Positions 1-9,157 are shown, counted from the stretch's first letter. The stretch is 41,674 bases of DNA from Granulicella sp. (GCA_003142215.1 PLOT01000246.1:1-41674), one strand, 5' to 3'. A program made the numbers and translations. The notes: generated by a model not told the origin, from the sequence alone.

Positions 1-321
1 AAAACGTTGATTCGGTGCGGCTTATTCAGTTGAGAAAGAACGGTGCGAGCGGGCGGCGGGAGTTTATTTCCGCACGGTCAACGCTGCCCTCGATGGATTT
101 GATCCATATATTAATTGTATCAAGCGGAGCATAACTACTATGCCAACTATTTTTCTGATTTAAGTCGTTTGTTTGGTGTAGTTTAGTTTGATTTTTGGGT
201 GTCGAGGGGCTTGACAAGCCGATTTGCTGGGGTTTTTGCGGAAAGAAAATTGCGGTGGCGGGACGGGGCTGGAAGCCACATCTCAAAAGCGAGACATGTG
301 GCACCCGGTTTACCGGCGGTC
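1..321. repeat. Non-coding left edge with a hairpin repeat
   Basis: No convincing gene is seen here. The stretch from about 230 to 345 resembles a dispersed acidobacterial intergenic repeat. It contains an inverted repeat, GCCACAT at 275-281 pairing with ATGTGGC at 296-302, with a CTC/GAG inner pair. The repeat probably runs into the last codons of the minus-strand gene ending at 322. A minus-strand open frame (26-352) crosses it but has no RBS and no recognisable domain. Confidence 0.45.
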
Positions 322-951
322 CTAAGCTGGGCCGCCTGCCGACCTGCTCCAAGAAGGTTGAAACTCTGTTAATTTCTGCCGACAGCGGTAGAGACTAGGC
401 GAGTGTAACTCCGCTTCGTTCGGCTTCCATACCGTCGTGACAAATTCGCATAAGCACCCGTTGTAATCGCGCCCCTGCTTTGCCGTGGATTTCGGTCTCG
501 GTACAATTCGCGATTTAATCAGACTTCGCGGCGATTTAGATGCCAATCTGATCAGCGTGGCTTTGGGATCAGGCAATTCGTCTGGCTGCTGTGGAAGTCG
601 TGTTTTGGATACTCCGAGAAAGCTTGAAAAACTTGTCCGGTCAGCCAATATCCAGGATTCTACCTCCCGCACCGCAACCCTAAAGATGAGATTGTGCTGA
701 ATGGTATCAGGGAGCCATGAAGACGTCAGGGCTGACGGACAAACAACAGCATCCAAATCTGTCAAAAGGAAAAATGGAATGCCTTTTGCTGCATTATTCC
801 AACCCGGAACATTTTTTCTCAGGTATCCATTTCCGCCGTGATTGTATACAGCGCCGATCGAGAAACTCCTCCCAGAATCGACAAGTAGCCGTTTGGCCAC
901 AGCCTCGCTAAGCAAGTCTTCGACTGCGATGTTGATTGGGATTGGTGTCAT
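322..951 (-). CDS. TOPRIM-like (DUF4276-type) partner of an AAA ATPase
   Basis: Predicted 209-residue protein, probably a metal-dependent nuclease of the TOPRIM fold. An acidic residue follows the first strand (E11 in IAVEDLLSE). An aspartate pair lies at the end of a hydrophobic strand (D65 and D67 in FFLLTDLDAV), the DxD signature of TOPRIM domains. REVESW with D104, DPKATL and SPSL further on are typical of DUF4276-like proteins that accompany ATPases. The ATG at 949-951 overlaps the stop of the upstream ATPase gene as ATGA, indicating translational coupling; longer readings would run back inside the ATPase gene. The last dozen residues are probably repeat-derived. By analogy with OLD, Gabija and PARIS systems the pair may act in phage defence. 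That role is inferred, and the family assignment is moderately sure. Confidence 0.62.
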   Translation of the reverse strand: MTPIPINIAVEDLLSEAVAKRLLVDSGRSFSIGAVYNHGGNGYLRKNVPGWNNAAKGIPFFLLTDLDAVVCPSALTSSWLPDTIQHNLIFRVAVREVESWILADRTSFSSFLGVSKTRLPQQPDELPDPKATLIRLASKSPRSLIKSRIVPRPKSTAKQGRDYNGCLCEFVTTVWKPNEAELHSPSLYRCRQKLTEFQPSWSRSAGGPA

Positions 952-2096
952 TGGAACAAGTTGAACTGTTCTAGTGTCGGAGGGGCAGTGAACGGAAGCG
1001 CAGCTTCGGCGATGCTCAAGCCATTCTCCAGCATGGCGCGAACTTCTTTCCGTTCCGATGAGACCTGAGCTTTCGTCCCCTCCAGCGATGGAGTGAGTAG
1101 AATCACCTCCTCGGCACCAATACCGAGATCCGAAAGCAGTTCCCACGAATGAGTAGTCACAAATACCTGGCCGCTACGTCCCTTCTGCTGCTTCTGTAGC
1201 CGATAAAAGAGCGATGGGAGGCGTTTCACAATCGCTGAGTTCAGAGACAACTCCGGCTCTTCGAGTAGCAGCGGGGAATCTCCGTCGAGAAGAGACCAAA
1301 AGAGCCCGATCAGCCGAAGCGTCCCATCTGAAAACTGATCCTCTCTTTGGCGGCCAGCATTGGGACGCCAGTGTTCGTATAGAACTTCGAGATGTGGAAC
1401 TCCAGCATCATCCTTCGTATCGTTCAGGTCTTTCATCTGCGGGACTGCTGATTTTAGAGCTGCCTCAATTTTGCGTAGACGCGCCTTTCGCGTCTTCTCC
1501 GGTGTCCGCGCAATAGCCTCCAAAAAGCCTCTTCCAAACGGATCGTCAACTGCGGCACCTTGGCCTTCAGGTTTCCGCAACAGTTGAGGCACAAGGTGCA
1601 GGTAGCGAATCGATTCGAGCAATTTCGCTATATCGCGAAACTTTGAATTGGCACTGATTTGCTCAAGATGCGTTTGAGTCAGTAGAACTCTGTCACTCTG
1701 ATCGTGCGTGTCCGGCCGATTGAGCACCTGCTCATCACCATGCCAAGCACGCTCATACCTGATAACAGGCAGACGCAATCCGCCAGCCTGGTGAGTCAGA
1801 CCGATGGCGTATCGCCAGTCAGCGCTATCTTCGTTCTCGGAAAGTGAGATTTCTAGCTCTACATCCGGGTCTTTACGGGCCGATAGACAGCGAACCTTTG
1901 AAAGTCCGCCTCTATGCACAAGGCTGCTTTGCAGGCCTCCTCCAGGCTTGGCGATATCACGCAGAAATCGCAATGCGTCCAGGAAGTTAGACTTTCCAGA
2001 CGCATTGGCTCCGACAATGAATACTCTGTCCGAAAGGGCAACATCAATTGATCGGAAATTTCGCCAGTTTTTTAGAACCAACCGGGAGATCAGCAT
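948..2096 (-). CDS. AAA_21/RecF-like ABC-type ATPase, putative defence component
   Basis: A 382-residue SMC/RecF-class ATPase. Visible motifs are Walker A GANASGKS at 29-36, an ABC-like signature FSDGT at 255-259, Walker B with tandem glutamates (LLLEEPEL) at about 276-283, and an H-loop TTH at 314-316. The N-terminus (LVLKNWRNFRSIDV) is the usual first strand of the COG4637/OLD ATPase group. There is no long coiled coil between the two lobes, so this is a compact form. It is the first gene of a two-gene unit, with a four-base overlap onto the TOPRIM-like gene. Base composition is visibly less GC-rich than in the genes to the right, which suggests acquisition by transfer. Such ATPases typically sense or bind DNA and gate the partner nuclease; whether this one does is unknown. 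Confidence 0.75.
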   Translation of the reverse strand: MLISRLVLKNWRNFRSIDVALSDRVFIVGANASGKSNFLDALRFLRDIAKPGGGLQSSLVHRGGLSKVRCLSARKDPDVELEISLSENEDSADWRYAIGLTHQAGGLRLPVIRYERAWHGDEQVLNRPDTHDQSDRVLLTQTHLEQISANSKFRDIAKLLESIRYLHLVPQLLRKPEGQGAAVDDPFGRGFLEAIARTPEKTRKARLRKIEAALKSAVPQMKDLNDTKDDAGVPHLEVLYEHWRPNAGRQREDQFSDGTLRLIGLFWSLLDGDSPLLLEEPELSLNSAIVKRLPSLFYRLQKQQKGRSGQVFVTTHSWELLSDLGIGAEEVILLTPSLEGTKAQVSSERKEVRAMLENGLSIAEAALPFTAPPTLEQFNLFQ

Positions 2097-2400
2097 GCAA
2101 GCATTCTAGCCGACTAGCATCAATATTGACTCTGTATTTGCACTTTTTCAGTATTGAGTCGAAAAACCGTTCTTTTGGGTTCCGCGCATCGCCCCCACTG
2201 CGGCTTTGCCTCCGGTCGGGATGACGGAGTGGGTTGATGCGGCGCGGATAGCAACCGCAGGTTCCTTCGACAGGCACAGGACAGGCACAGGGCACGTGCA
2301 GGACAGGCACAGGGAAGGTTCAGGGGCACCCGGCGCAGGGGAATTGACGCGCTGTTCATTTTCTTCTTCTTGTTGGTGCGGTAGTCTCATAGTGCCGTAT
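2097..2400. repeat. Divergent intergenic region with 11-bp tandem repeat
   Basis: Gap between the divergent ATPase and polyphosphate kinase genes. Four 11-bp units (GACAGGCACAG, with the third unit degenerate) run from 2269 to 2312. Upstream, about 2190-2235, is a GC-rich segment resembling dispersed acidobacterial repeats. A weak TAGAAT box lies about 10 bases before the ATPase start. No convincing promoter for the kinase was found. Confidence 0.55.
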
Positions 2401-4701
2401 ATGTCTGAGAAGAAACCACCCACCGCGAAGTCCCGCCGTGCCGGCAAGACGGCCACGCGCGAAGCAGCGACGAAGTCCGGCCGTGCCGGCAAGACGGTTG
2501 CAGGCGAGCCCTCCGCGCTGAAGCCCTCCGAGCGTGAATCGGCCGCAAAGAAGCCCGCCGCAAAGAGATCGCCCGTGAAGAGGGCGGCTAAATCGTCTGC
2601 GAAGAAGGTCGCCGCGTCCGCGCCGGAGGAGCGCTTCTTCGACCGCGACGAGAGCTGGATGCTCTTCAACCAGCGTGTTCTGGAAGAGGCCGAGGACGCC
2701 ACCAATCCGCTGCTGGAGCGGGTGAAGTTTCTTGCCATTACGGCCAACAATCTGGACGAGTTCGTGGAGATCCGCGTGGCCAGCCTGTTGCAGCGCATCG
2801 AGGACGGCTTCGACCAGCCGCAGCGCGCTGACGAGGGCGGACAGACGCTCCAGCGGCGGCTCGACCAGTTCAGCGTAGTATTGCACGAGTTTGTCGACGC
2901 GCAGTACGCCTGCTGGAACCATATGCTGCGCCCAGCGCTGGCCGCCGAAAAGATCCGCATCCTCGACTGGAAACACCTGGACAAGCACGCGCGCGCCTAC
3001 GCGCTCAATTTCTACGAGACCGAGGTCGATCCGCTGCTGACTCCGGTCACCATCGACCCATCGCATCCCTTCCCGCGCGTGCTGAACAAGGCGCTGTGCA
3101 TCGCGCTCCTATTGCGCTCCAAGCGCGGGGCAAAGGCCGTGCCCAAGCATTGGGCCGCGCTGGGCGTGGTCACGGTGCCGCGCGCCCTGCCGCGCATGGT
3201 TGCGCTTCCCGGCAAAGAGGGATGCTACGACTTCATCCTGCTGCATAAGCTGATCGAATCGCAGGTGGAGCGCATGTTCCGCGGCTACCGGGTGCTGTCG
3301 CGCGCGGCCTTCCGCGTCACCCGCAACAGCAACCTCTACCTGCAGGAGGAGGAGTCGCGCTCGATGCTGGAGAGCGTCCGCGAGGAGCTGTACAACCGGC
3401 GCAAGGGCGACGCGGTGCGCATGGAGATCGAGTCCTCCGCCACGCCGGAGATCGTGGAACGGCTGCGCACCAACTTCGAGCTCGACACCTGGCAGGTCTT
3501 CCGCACCGATGCGCCGGTGAACCTTGCACGGTTGATGACTCTTCCCGGCCTGGTCGCGCGGCCCGGCTTGAAGTACCCCGACTTCCATGGCCGCCACACC
3601 CACCTGGCACCCAAGTCGGCGAACCTGTTCGACGAACTGCGCACGCGCGACATCCTGCTGCACCACCCGTTCGACTCCTACGCCACGGTGGAGGAGTTCA
3701 TCGAGTCGGCGGCCAAGGACCCCGCCGTCGTCAGCATGAAGCAGACGCTCTACCGCACCAGCGCCGACTCGCCGCTGTTCAAGGCACTGACCGAGGCCGC
3801 GCAGTCCAAGGAGGTGACGGTGGTCATCGAGTTGATGGCGCGCTTCGACGAGGCCTCCAACATCCGTTGGGCGCGCGAGATGGAGGACGCAGGCGTGGGC
3901 GTCTTCCTCGGCATCCTGGGCCTGAAGACGCACTGCAAGCTGGCCCTGATGGTTCGCCGCGACCCGGACGGCGCGATCCGGCGCTACGCGCAACTGGGTA
4001 CGGGAAATTACAACTCGGTGACCGCGCGGCTGTACACCGACATCAGCCTGCTGACGGCGCGGCCGGAGATAACCTCCGCCGTGCAGAACGTCTTCCGCTA
4101 CTTGACGGCGGAGTCCGACGCAGAAAGCTACGCGCCGCTGTTGGTCGCCCCGCTCACGCTGGCGCCCGCACTGCTGCAACTGATTGCGCGCGAGACGGCG
4201 CACGCGAAGGCTGGCCGTCCCGCCGCCATTGTTGCCAAGATGAACGCGCTGCTCGACCGTGCAACCATCGAGGCGCTGTACGAGGCGTCGAGCGCGGGCG
4301 TGGAGATCGACCTGATTGTGCGCGGGATGTGTTCGCTGCGCCCAGGCGTCGCGGGACTCAGCGAGCGAATCCGCGTGCGGTCGATTGTGGGAAGATTTCT
4401 GGAGCACAGCCGCATCTTCAGCTTCAGTAACGGCGGGCAGCCGGAGGTCTTCTGCGGCAGCGCGGACTGGATGCCGCGCAACCTCTTCGAGCGCTCCGAG
4501 GCCGTCTTCCCGGTGGACGATCCCGCGCTCGCGGCGCGCCTGCGCGACGAAATCCTGGCGGCGTATCTGGCCGACAACACCAAGGCGCGACTGCTGCAGC
4601 CCGATGGCAGCTACACGCGCGCGCCGCAGATTGGCCCCGCCTTCAACGCGCAAGAACACCTGATGACGATCTCCAAGGCCGAGCGCGGCGGATCGCAGTA
4701 G
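2401..4701 (+). CDS. ppk1: Polyphosphate kinase 1
   Basis: Cytoplasmic or membrane-associated enzyme that reversibly transfers the ATP gamma-phosphate onto inorganic polyphosphate. Length is 766 residues. The PPK1 N domain begins at about residue 77 (RFFDRDESWMLFNQRVLEEA). The two PLD-like C domains carry both family histidines: H511 in GLKTHCKLAL, the autophosphorylated position, and H669 in GRFLEHSRIFSF. The TGNYN motif lies between them. The first 75 or so residues form a lysine/alanine-rich, histone H1-like tail absent from most PPK1 proteins. The start at 2401 was chosen because the frame upstream to 2206 only reads through tandem repeats. The RBS is weak. It stands alone, convergent with ribD 23 bases downstream. 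Confidence 0.95.
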   Translation: MSEKKPPTAKSRRAGKTATREAATKSGRAGKTVAGEPSALKPSERESAAKKPAAKRSPVKRAAKSSAKKVAASAPEERFFDRDESWMLFNQRVLEEAEDATNPLLERVKFLAITANNLDEFVEIRVASLLQRIEDGFDQPQRADEGGQTLQRRLDQFSVVLHEFVDAQYACWNHMLRPALAAEKIRILDWKHLDKHARAYALNFYETEVDPLLTPVTIDPSHPFPRVLNKALCIALLLRSKRGAKAVPKHWAALGVVTVPRALPRMVALPGKEGCYDFILLHKLIESQVERMFRGYRVLSRAAFRVTRNSNLYLQEEESRSMLESVREELYNRRKGDAVRMEIESSATPEIVERLRTNFELDTWQVFRTDAPVNLARLMTLPGLVARPGLKYPDFHGRHTHLAPKSANLFDELRTRDILLHHPFDSYATVEEFIESAAKDPAVVSMKQTLYRTSADSPLFKALTEAAQSKEVTVVIELMARFDEASNIRWAREMEDAGVGVFLGILGLKTHCKLALMVRRDPDGAIRRYAQLGTGNYNSVTARLYTDISLLTARPEITSAVQNVFRYLTAESDAESYAPLLVAPLTLAPALLQLIARETAHAKAGRPAAIVAKMNALLDRATIEALYEASSAGVEIDLIVRGMCSLRPGVAGLSERIRVRSIVGRFLEHSRIFSFSNGGQPEVFCGSADWMPRNLFERSEAVFPVDDPALAARLRDEILAAYLADNTKARLLQPDGSYTRAPQIGPAFNAQEHLMTISKAERGGSQ

Positions 4702-4724
4702 CACAATTCGCGTCAGTAACCTCG

Positions 4725-5876
4725 TCAATCGGAAACCGAGGCCCACGGGTCGCGCAGAACGCCCGCCACGCATGCGTCCGCGCCGAAGTTTATGCGCGTG
4801 ATTCGCTTCAGCGACTGCTCCAGCACAGACGGCGATGCGAGTCCGGCGGCGAATGGAATTGCACCGTCGCCCAGCGCAGCCGGCGCATGGAAGAGCACAA
4901 CTTTGTCCACCAGATTCTGCGCGAGAAAGGTGCCGTTCAACTCGGAGCCGCATTCCAGCAGCAGACTCAGAACCTGCCGCGCGGCAAGTGCCGCAAGCAC
5001 TGCATTCAGATCGAGCCGTCCACCGTGCTGCGCGATGCGCTCGACCGCAACGCCCGCCGTTTGCAACGCGGAAGCGCGGTCAGCCACTGCCTCCGCGCCG
5101 CAGAAGATCAGCACGTCGTCGTGCTGCGCAGAGCGCACAAGCTGCGAATCGAGCGGAGTACGCAGCCGCGCGTCCAGAACCACGCGCAGCAGCGGCCGGC
5201 GACGAGGCAAACCGCTGCGGTCGGTGAGCAGCGGATCGTCGGCCAGAACCGTGCCAATGCCAGTCAGCACCGCGTCAGCGGCGTGGCGCCGGCGATGCAC
5301 CTCTGCGCGCGACTCCGCCCCGGTGAGCCAGTGCGGCTGGCGAGCGGTTCGCGCGGAGGCCAGCGGCGCGAGCATTCCATCCGCCGAGAGCGCGGCCTTC
5401 AGCGTAACCAGCGGCCTGTGCGACTGGATGAATCGCGTGAAGGCGTCGTTGATTGCACGCGCCTCGGGTTGCAACACGCCAACTGTAACGTCAACTTCCG
5501 CGGCACGCAGACGCGCGATTCCGCGGCCACTGACCTGGGGATTGGGATCGACGGTGGCGACGACTACGCGACTGACTCCTGCTGCAATCAGCGCGTCGGC
5601 GCATGGGCCGGTGCGCCCGTGATGGCTGCACGGCTCCAGAGTGACGTACGCGGTCGTTGCGGAGAGATCGGTGCCGCGTTCGCGCGCCTGCCGCAGCGCA
5701 ACAATCTCCGCGTGGTCGCGCTCATCGTAGATGTGCGCGCCCTCTCCGACGATCTCGCCCGCGCGCACCACGACGCAGCCCACCTGCGGATTGGGCGACG
5801 CGAGACCGGCTGTCGCACGCGCCAGCTCCAATGCACGCCGCATAAACCGCTCGTCGATCTGTTCGCGCGATTCCAT
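4725..5876 (-). CDS. ribD: Bifunctional riboflavin biosynthesis deaminase/reductase RibD
   Basis: Catalyses deamination of the 2,5-diaminopyrimidinone ribose phosphate and then reduction of its ribose side chain, two steps of riboflavin synthesis. The N-terminal CDA-type domain shows the zinc ligands in HAEIVALRQA and PCSHHGRTGPC. The C-terminal half is the NADPH-dependent RibD_C reductase domain (RPLVTLKAALSADG onward). Length is 383 residues from the ATG at 5876, normal for the family. A GTG seven codons upstream (5897) is an alternative start. The gene lies about 30 bases behind ftsY on the same strand, so the two are probably cotranscribed. Confidence 0.95.
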   Translation of the reverse strand: MESREQIDERFMRRALELARATAGLASPNPQVGCVVVRAGEIVGEGAHIYDERDHAEIVALRQARERGTDLSATTAYVTLEPCSHHGRTGPCADALIAAGVSRVVVATVDPNPQVSGRGIARLRAAEVDVTVGVLQPEARAINDAFTRFIQSHRPLVTLKAALSADGMLAPLASARTARQPHWLTGAESRAEVHRRRHAADAVLTGIGTVLADDPLLTDRSGLPRRRPLLRVVLDARLRTPLDSQLVRSAQHDDVLIFCGAEAVADRASALQTAGVAVERIAQHGGRLDLNAVLAALAARQVLSLLLECGSELNGTFLAQNLVDKVVLFHAPAALGDGAIPFAAGLASPSVLEQSLKRITRINFGADACVAGVLRDPWASVSD

Positions 5877-5908
5877 TGAATCTCTCACGCTGACCACTAA
5901 CCACTGTC

Positions 5909-6922
5909 TTACTTCACCATTGAATCCACGAACGCGGCGCTGTCAAAGGGCAGCAGGTCTTCCATCTTTTCGCCGACGCCGACGAACTTCACCGGCAGGC
6001 CAAGCTCGGTGGCAATCGCCAGCACGATGCCGCCCTTGGCCGTACCGTCGAGTTTGGTCAGCACGATTCCGGTGACGCGCGCCGCCTCGGTGAAGAGCCG
6101 CGCCTGCTGCAGTCCGTTCTGGCCGGTGGTCGCGTCCATCACAAGCAGCGTCTGGTGCGGCGCGCCGGGGACAAGCCGCCCGGCGGTGCGGCGCATCTTG
6201 TCCAGCTCCTTCATCAGGTCGGTCTTGGTGTGCAGGCGGCCCGCTGTATCGACGATCAGCACACCGGTCGCGCGCGCCTTGGCCGCGGTGCAGGCGTCGT
6301 AGAGGGCAGCCGATGGATCGCCGCCCGTCTTCGTCTTGATCATCGGCACGCCGGACCGCGTGGCCCACACCTCAAGCTGTTCGATCGCCGCCGCGCGAAA
6401 CGTGTCTGCCGCGCACATCATCACCGAGCGGCCCTGCGCGGCGTAGTACGCGGCCAGCTTGCCTGTGGTGGTCGTCTTGCCGGTGCCGTTGACGCCCACC
6501 ATCATTACAACTTCGGGCGCGGTCGCGGGAACCACATCTTCCGTCGCTACTTCGTCGAGCACCTGCTTCAACTCGAGCTTCAGCAGCCGCTTCAGCTCGT
6601 CGCCGCCCTCGATTCCCTGGCGCAGGCCACGCTGGCGCAGGCTCTCGATAATCTCGCGCGCGGTGGCGGAACCGATGTCGGCGGCAAGCAGCACCGTCTC
6701 CAGCTCCGCCAGCGATGTCTCGTCCACCTCGCGCGTCAGCGCCAGCACCGACCCGATCGACTCGGAGAAGGAGTCGCGCGTGCGCGTCACTGCCTGCCTC
6801 ATGCGGTCGAAGAAGCCGCGTTTCTCCTCGACTCGAGGCGCGTCCCCATTCGCGTCGAAATTCTTGCGTTCCTCTGTTGTTTCAGAGTCAGACCCGCGCT
6901 TGCCAAAAAGTGAAAAAGCCAT
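5909..6922 (-). CDS. ftsY: Signal recognition particle receptor FtsY
   Basis: SRP-type GTPase that docks ribosome-SRP complexes at the membrane. The 337-residue protein has an NG domain with [15 protein letters not shown] (P-loop), [20 protein letters not shown] and [10 protein letters not shown]. The acidic A domain of enterobacterial FtsY is replaced by a short charged N-terminus (about 35 residues), as in many non-proteobacterial forms. The ATG at 6922 starts MAFSLFGKR. It is first in a likely ftsY-ribD transcript and diverges from the Uma2-type gene at 6981. Confidence 0.96.
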   Translation of the reverse strand: MAFSLFGKRGSDSETTEERKNFDANGDAPRVEEKRGFFDRMRQAVTRTRDSFSESIGSVLALTREVDETSLAELETVLLAADIGSATAREIIESLRQRGLRQGIEGGDELKRLLKLELKQVLDEVATEDVVPATAPEVVMMVGVNGTGKTTTTGKLAAYYAAQGRSVMMCAADTFRAAAIEQLEVWATRSGVPMIKTKTGGDPSAALYDACTAAKARATGVLIVDTAGRLHTKTDLMKELDKMRRTAGRLVPGAPHQTLLVMDATTGQNGLQQARLFTEAARVTGIVLTKLDGTAKGGIVLAIATELGLPVKFVGVGEKMEDLLPFDSAAFVDSMVK

Positions 6923-6980
6923 GTGGAGTCTAGTTTAGCCGATGCCGTTGGATTAGCATGGTCTTGAGCGAGGTGTCACC

Positions 6981-7520
6981 ATGGCCACGTCAGCGCCCGT
7001 CTACGTTCCACGCGAAGAGTATCTCAACACTACCTACCGCCCCGACCGCGACTGGATCGACGGCGAAACCAAGGAGCACACCATGGGCGAGCAGCCACAC
7101 GCCAGCGTTCAGGGTTTCTTCATACAGCTATTCAGAAACAACACAACCGAATGGCAGGTTCGCGTCTTCCCCGAGCAGCGCGTGCAGACCTCCTCCACCA
7201 ACTACCGCATCCCCGATGTCTGCGTCGTTCGCCGCGCCACGCCGATGGAGCCCATCGTGCGCACTCCGCCCCTGCTCTGCATCGAAATCCTCTCCCGCGA
7301 AGACCGCATGAGCGACATCCAGGAGCGCGTCGAAGATTACCTCGCCATGGGTGTGCAGGCCGTGTGGGTGGTCGATCCGCAACGCCGCCGCGCCTACGAG
7401 ACGCTCCCCAGTGGCGCGCTCCAGCCCGTGCATGCCGAACTCACCCTCGCCGGAACCGGGATTTGCATCCCTCTCGCCGACGTCTTCGCCGAGCTGGACG
7501 AGATGGAAGCCAAGAGCTAG
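6981..7520 (+). CDS. Uma2-family (DUF820) PD-(D/E)XK nuclease-like protein
   Basis: A 179-residue member of the Uma2 family, a restriction-endonuclease-like fold that is greatly expanded in cyanobacteria and also common in Acidobacteria. The family core is visible as RIPDVCVV followed by PPLLCIEILSREDR, which supplies the acidic pair of the nuclease site. The helix DIQERVEDYLAMGVQAVWVVDP follows. A GAGGTG RBS precedes the ATG. The gene stands alone and converges on gpsA with a 12-base gap. The function of most Uma2 proteins is unknown, and a nuclease role is inferred from the fold only. Confidence 0.85.
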   Translation: MATSAPVYVPREEYLNTTYRPDRDWIDGETKEHTMGEQPHASVQGFFIQLFRNNTTEWQVRVFPEQRVQTSSTNYRIPDVCVVRRATPMEPIVRTPPLLCIEILSREDRMSDIQERVEDYLAMGVQAVWVVDPQRRRAYETLPSGALQPVHAELTLAGTGICIPLADVFAELDEMEAKS

Positions 7521-7532
7521 GCGGTTCCGCGG

Positions 7533-8522
7533 CTACTCGTCCTTGCCGGGACGCGTCATCAACTCGTGGATCGCCACTTTCGGACTCTTGCCGCGGTGCA
7601 GGATCGCGTCCATCTGCTCGGTGATGGGCATCTCGACACCGTAGCGCGCCGCCAGACCCAGCGCCGCCGCCGTGCTCAGCACGCCCTCCGCAACCTTTCC
7701 GTTCATCCCCTCCAGAATCTCGCCCAGCTTCCGGCCCTTGCCCAGCTCGATGCCCACCATGCGGTTGCGCGAGAGCGATCCCGTGCAGGTCAGCACCAGG
7801 TCGCCCATTCCCGACAAGCCGGCCAGTGTCTGCCTGCGTCCGCCGCAGGCCACGGCCAGCCGCGTGATCTCCGCGATGCCGCGCGTGATGAGCGCCGCCG
7901 CCGGGTTATACCCCAGGTCCAGCCCATGCACCACGCCAGCGGCCAGCGCGATCACATTCTTCAGCGCGCCGCCCAGCTCCACGCCGGTCACGTCCTCGTT
8001 GGTATAGATGCGCAGGGTGGGCGAGCTGAACGCCCGCTGGATTGCCTGCGAGACCGCCGGCGTTCCTGCCGCAACAATCGCCGTGGGAGTCCCAGCGGCG
8101 ACCTCGGCGGCAAACGATGGCCCGCTCAGCACTCCAAATGGGTTCGCCGTCACCGACGCAATCACCTGCGACATGCGCAGCAGGCTCGACTGCTCCAGCC
8201 CCTTGGCGGCGCTCACCACAATCTGGTTCGATGTCAGATGCGGCGCAATCTGGCCGACGACGCCGCGCAGATGCTCCGACGGAGTCACGCACAGCACAAT
8301 CTCCGCCGCCTTCACCGCCTCCGCCAGGTCCGCCGTCACCAGCACGTCCGCCGGCACAACGTATCCGGGCAGGAAGAGAGAGTTGACTCCCGTGTCCTTC
8401 ATCTCCGCGGCCAGCTCCGGCAGGAACGACCACAGTGCAAGCGAGTGCCCGCCACGTCGCGCCAGCGAGATGGCCAGCGCCGTTCCCCACGCGCCCGCAC
8501 CCAATACCGCAATCCGGCTCAT
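7533..8522 (-). CDS. gpsA: Glycerol-3-phosphate dehydrogenase [NAD(P)+]
   Basis: Reduces dihydroxyacetone phosphate to sn-glycerol 3-phosphate for phospholipid synthesis. The 329-residue protein begins MSRIAVLGAGAWGTALA, a Rossmann GxGxxG nucleotide site. It contains AAKGLE with the catalytic-region lysine, GPSFAAEV, and NVIALAAGVVHGLDLG with the second lysine segment NVIA. The ATG at 8520-8522 overlaps the plsY stop in a four-base ATGA, so the longer open frame reaching 8864 is only read-through of plsY. The product is the direct substrate of the acyltransferase encoded just upstream. Confidence 0.96.
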   Translation of the reverse strand: MSRIAVLGAGAWGTALAISLARRGGHSLALWSFLPELAAEMKDTGVNSLFLPGYVVPADVLVTADLAEAVKAAEIVLCVTPSEHLRGVVGQIAPHLTSNQIVVSAAKGLEQSSLLRMSQVIASVTANPFGVLSGPSFAAEVAAGTPTAIVAAGTPAVSQAIQRAFSSPTLRIYTNEDVTGVELGGALKNVIALAAGVVHGLDLGYNPAAALITRGIAEITRLAVACGGRRQTLAGLSGMGDLVLTCTGSLSRNRMVGIELGKGRKLGEILEGMNGKVAEGVLSTAAALGLAARYGVEMPITEQMDAILHRGKSPKVAIHELMTRPGKDE

Positions 8523-9157
8523 GCCTCCGCCTCTCCCGTTCCCGATCCAGAGCCAACTCTGAAGCGGCTCTCCGTGCCATTCATCAGGCGCCGGATGTTT
8601 CCATGGTGCTTCAAAATAATTAACAGCGGAATAAAGAGAAATCCGAACTTGACCATGGGCGTGATCGGCGTGTGCTGCGCCACAAAGTAGAAGCCGAAGA
8701 GGGGAAACGTCGCCAAGCCCACGATCGACGCCAGCGAGACATACCGCGTCAGTGCGAAGACCACCACAAACACCAGCAATATCGCCACCGTCGATGGCCA
8801 GGTCAGCACCAGAAAGACGCCCAGCGCACTGGCCACGCCCTTGCCTCCGCGGAATCCCAGCCACACGGGATACACATGCCCCACAACAGCCGCCACCGCC
8901 GCGGCCACCTGCACGTCATACACGCCCGGCGCCAGATGCCGCGCAATCGCCACTGCCGCAAACGCCTTGCCAATATCGAGCAGAAGCGTCACCACGCCCA
9001 GCTTCGTTCCGCCCGACCGCGCCACATTGGTGGCTCCGATGTTCCCGCTTCCCTTCTCGCGCACGTCTTCGTTGCGGAAGAGGCGCACCAGCAGATAGCC
9101 AAAGGGGATCGACCCCAGCAGGTAAGCAATCGAAATGGAGACAACCCATGGATTCAT
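8519..9157 (-). CDS. plsY: Acyl-phosphate:glycerol-3-phosphate acyltransferase PlsY
   Basis: Integral membrane enzyme making lysophosphatidic acid from acyl-phosphate and glycerol 3-phosphate. The family motifs are present: SIPFGYLLVRL, GSGNIGATNVARSGG, VGHVYPVWLGFRGGKGVAS and a third motif near LKHHGNIRRLMNGTE. About five to six hydrophobic segments are visible. The length is 212 residues from the ATG at 9157; a TTG at 9175 would add six. The tail (RVGSGSGTGEAEA) is low complexity. It sits in a likely cinA-plsY-gpsA transcript. Confidence 0.95.
   Translation of the reverse strand: MNPWVVSISIAYLLGSIPFGYLLVRLFRNEDVREKGSGNIGATNVARSGGTKLGVVTLLLDIGKAFAAVAIARHLAPGVYDVQVAAAVAAVVGHVYPVWLGFRGGKGVASALGVFLVLTWPSTVAILLVFVVVFALTRYVSLASIVGLATFPLFGFYFVAQHTPITPMVKFGFLFIPLLIILKHHGNIRRLMNGTESRFRVGSGSGTGEAEA

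Noticed and set aside
26-352. Minus-strand open frame of 108 codons at the left edge
   Set aside because: It reads through a hairpin-containing repeat, has no RBS and no recognisable domain, and overlaps the better-supported gene ending at 322.
322-1146. Longer version of the TOPRIM-like protein
   Set aside because: The extra 65 residues lie inside the ATPase gene in another frame. The internal ATG at 951 gives a typical ATGA junction and starts at the conserved first strand.
2269-2312. CRISPR-like array
   Set aside because: The four 11-bp units are directly adjacent with no spacers and no cas genes; simple tandem repeat. The same holds for 37851-37900.
2206-2400. Extended N-terminus of polyphosphate kinase
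   Set aside because: It translates tandem and dispersed repeats and lacks family similarity; the ATG at 2401 is a better start.
3109-4953. Large antisense open frame across ppk1
   Set aside because: A high-GC shadow: arginine/alanine-rich, no motifs, opposite a gene with clear family residues. The same applies to the long plus-strand frames at 8752-10938 and 14614-16569.
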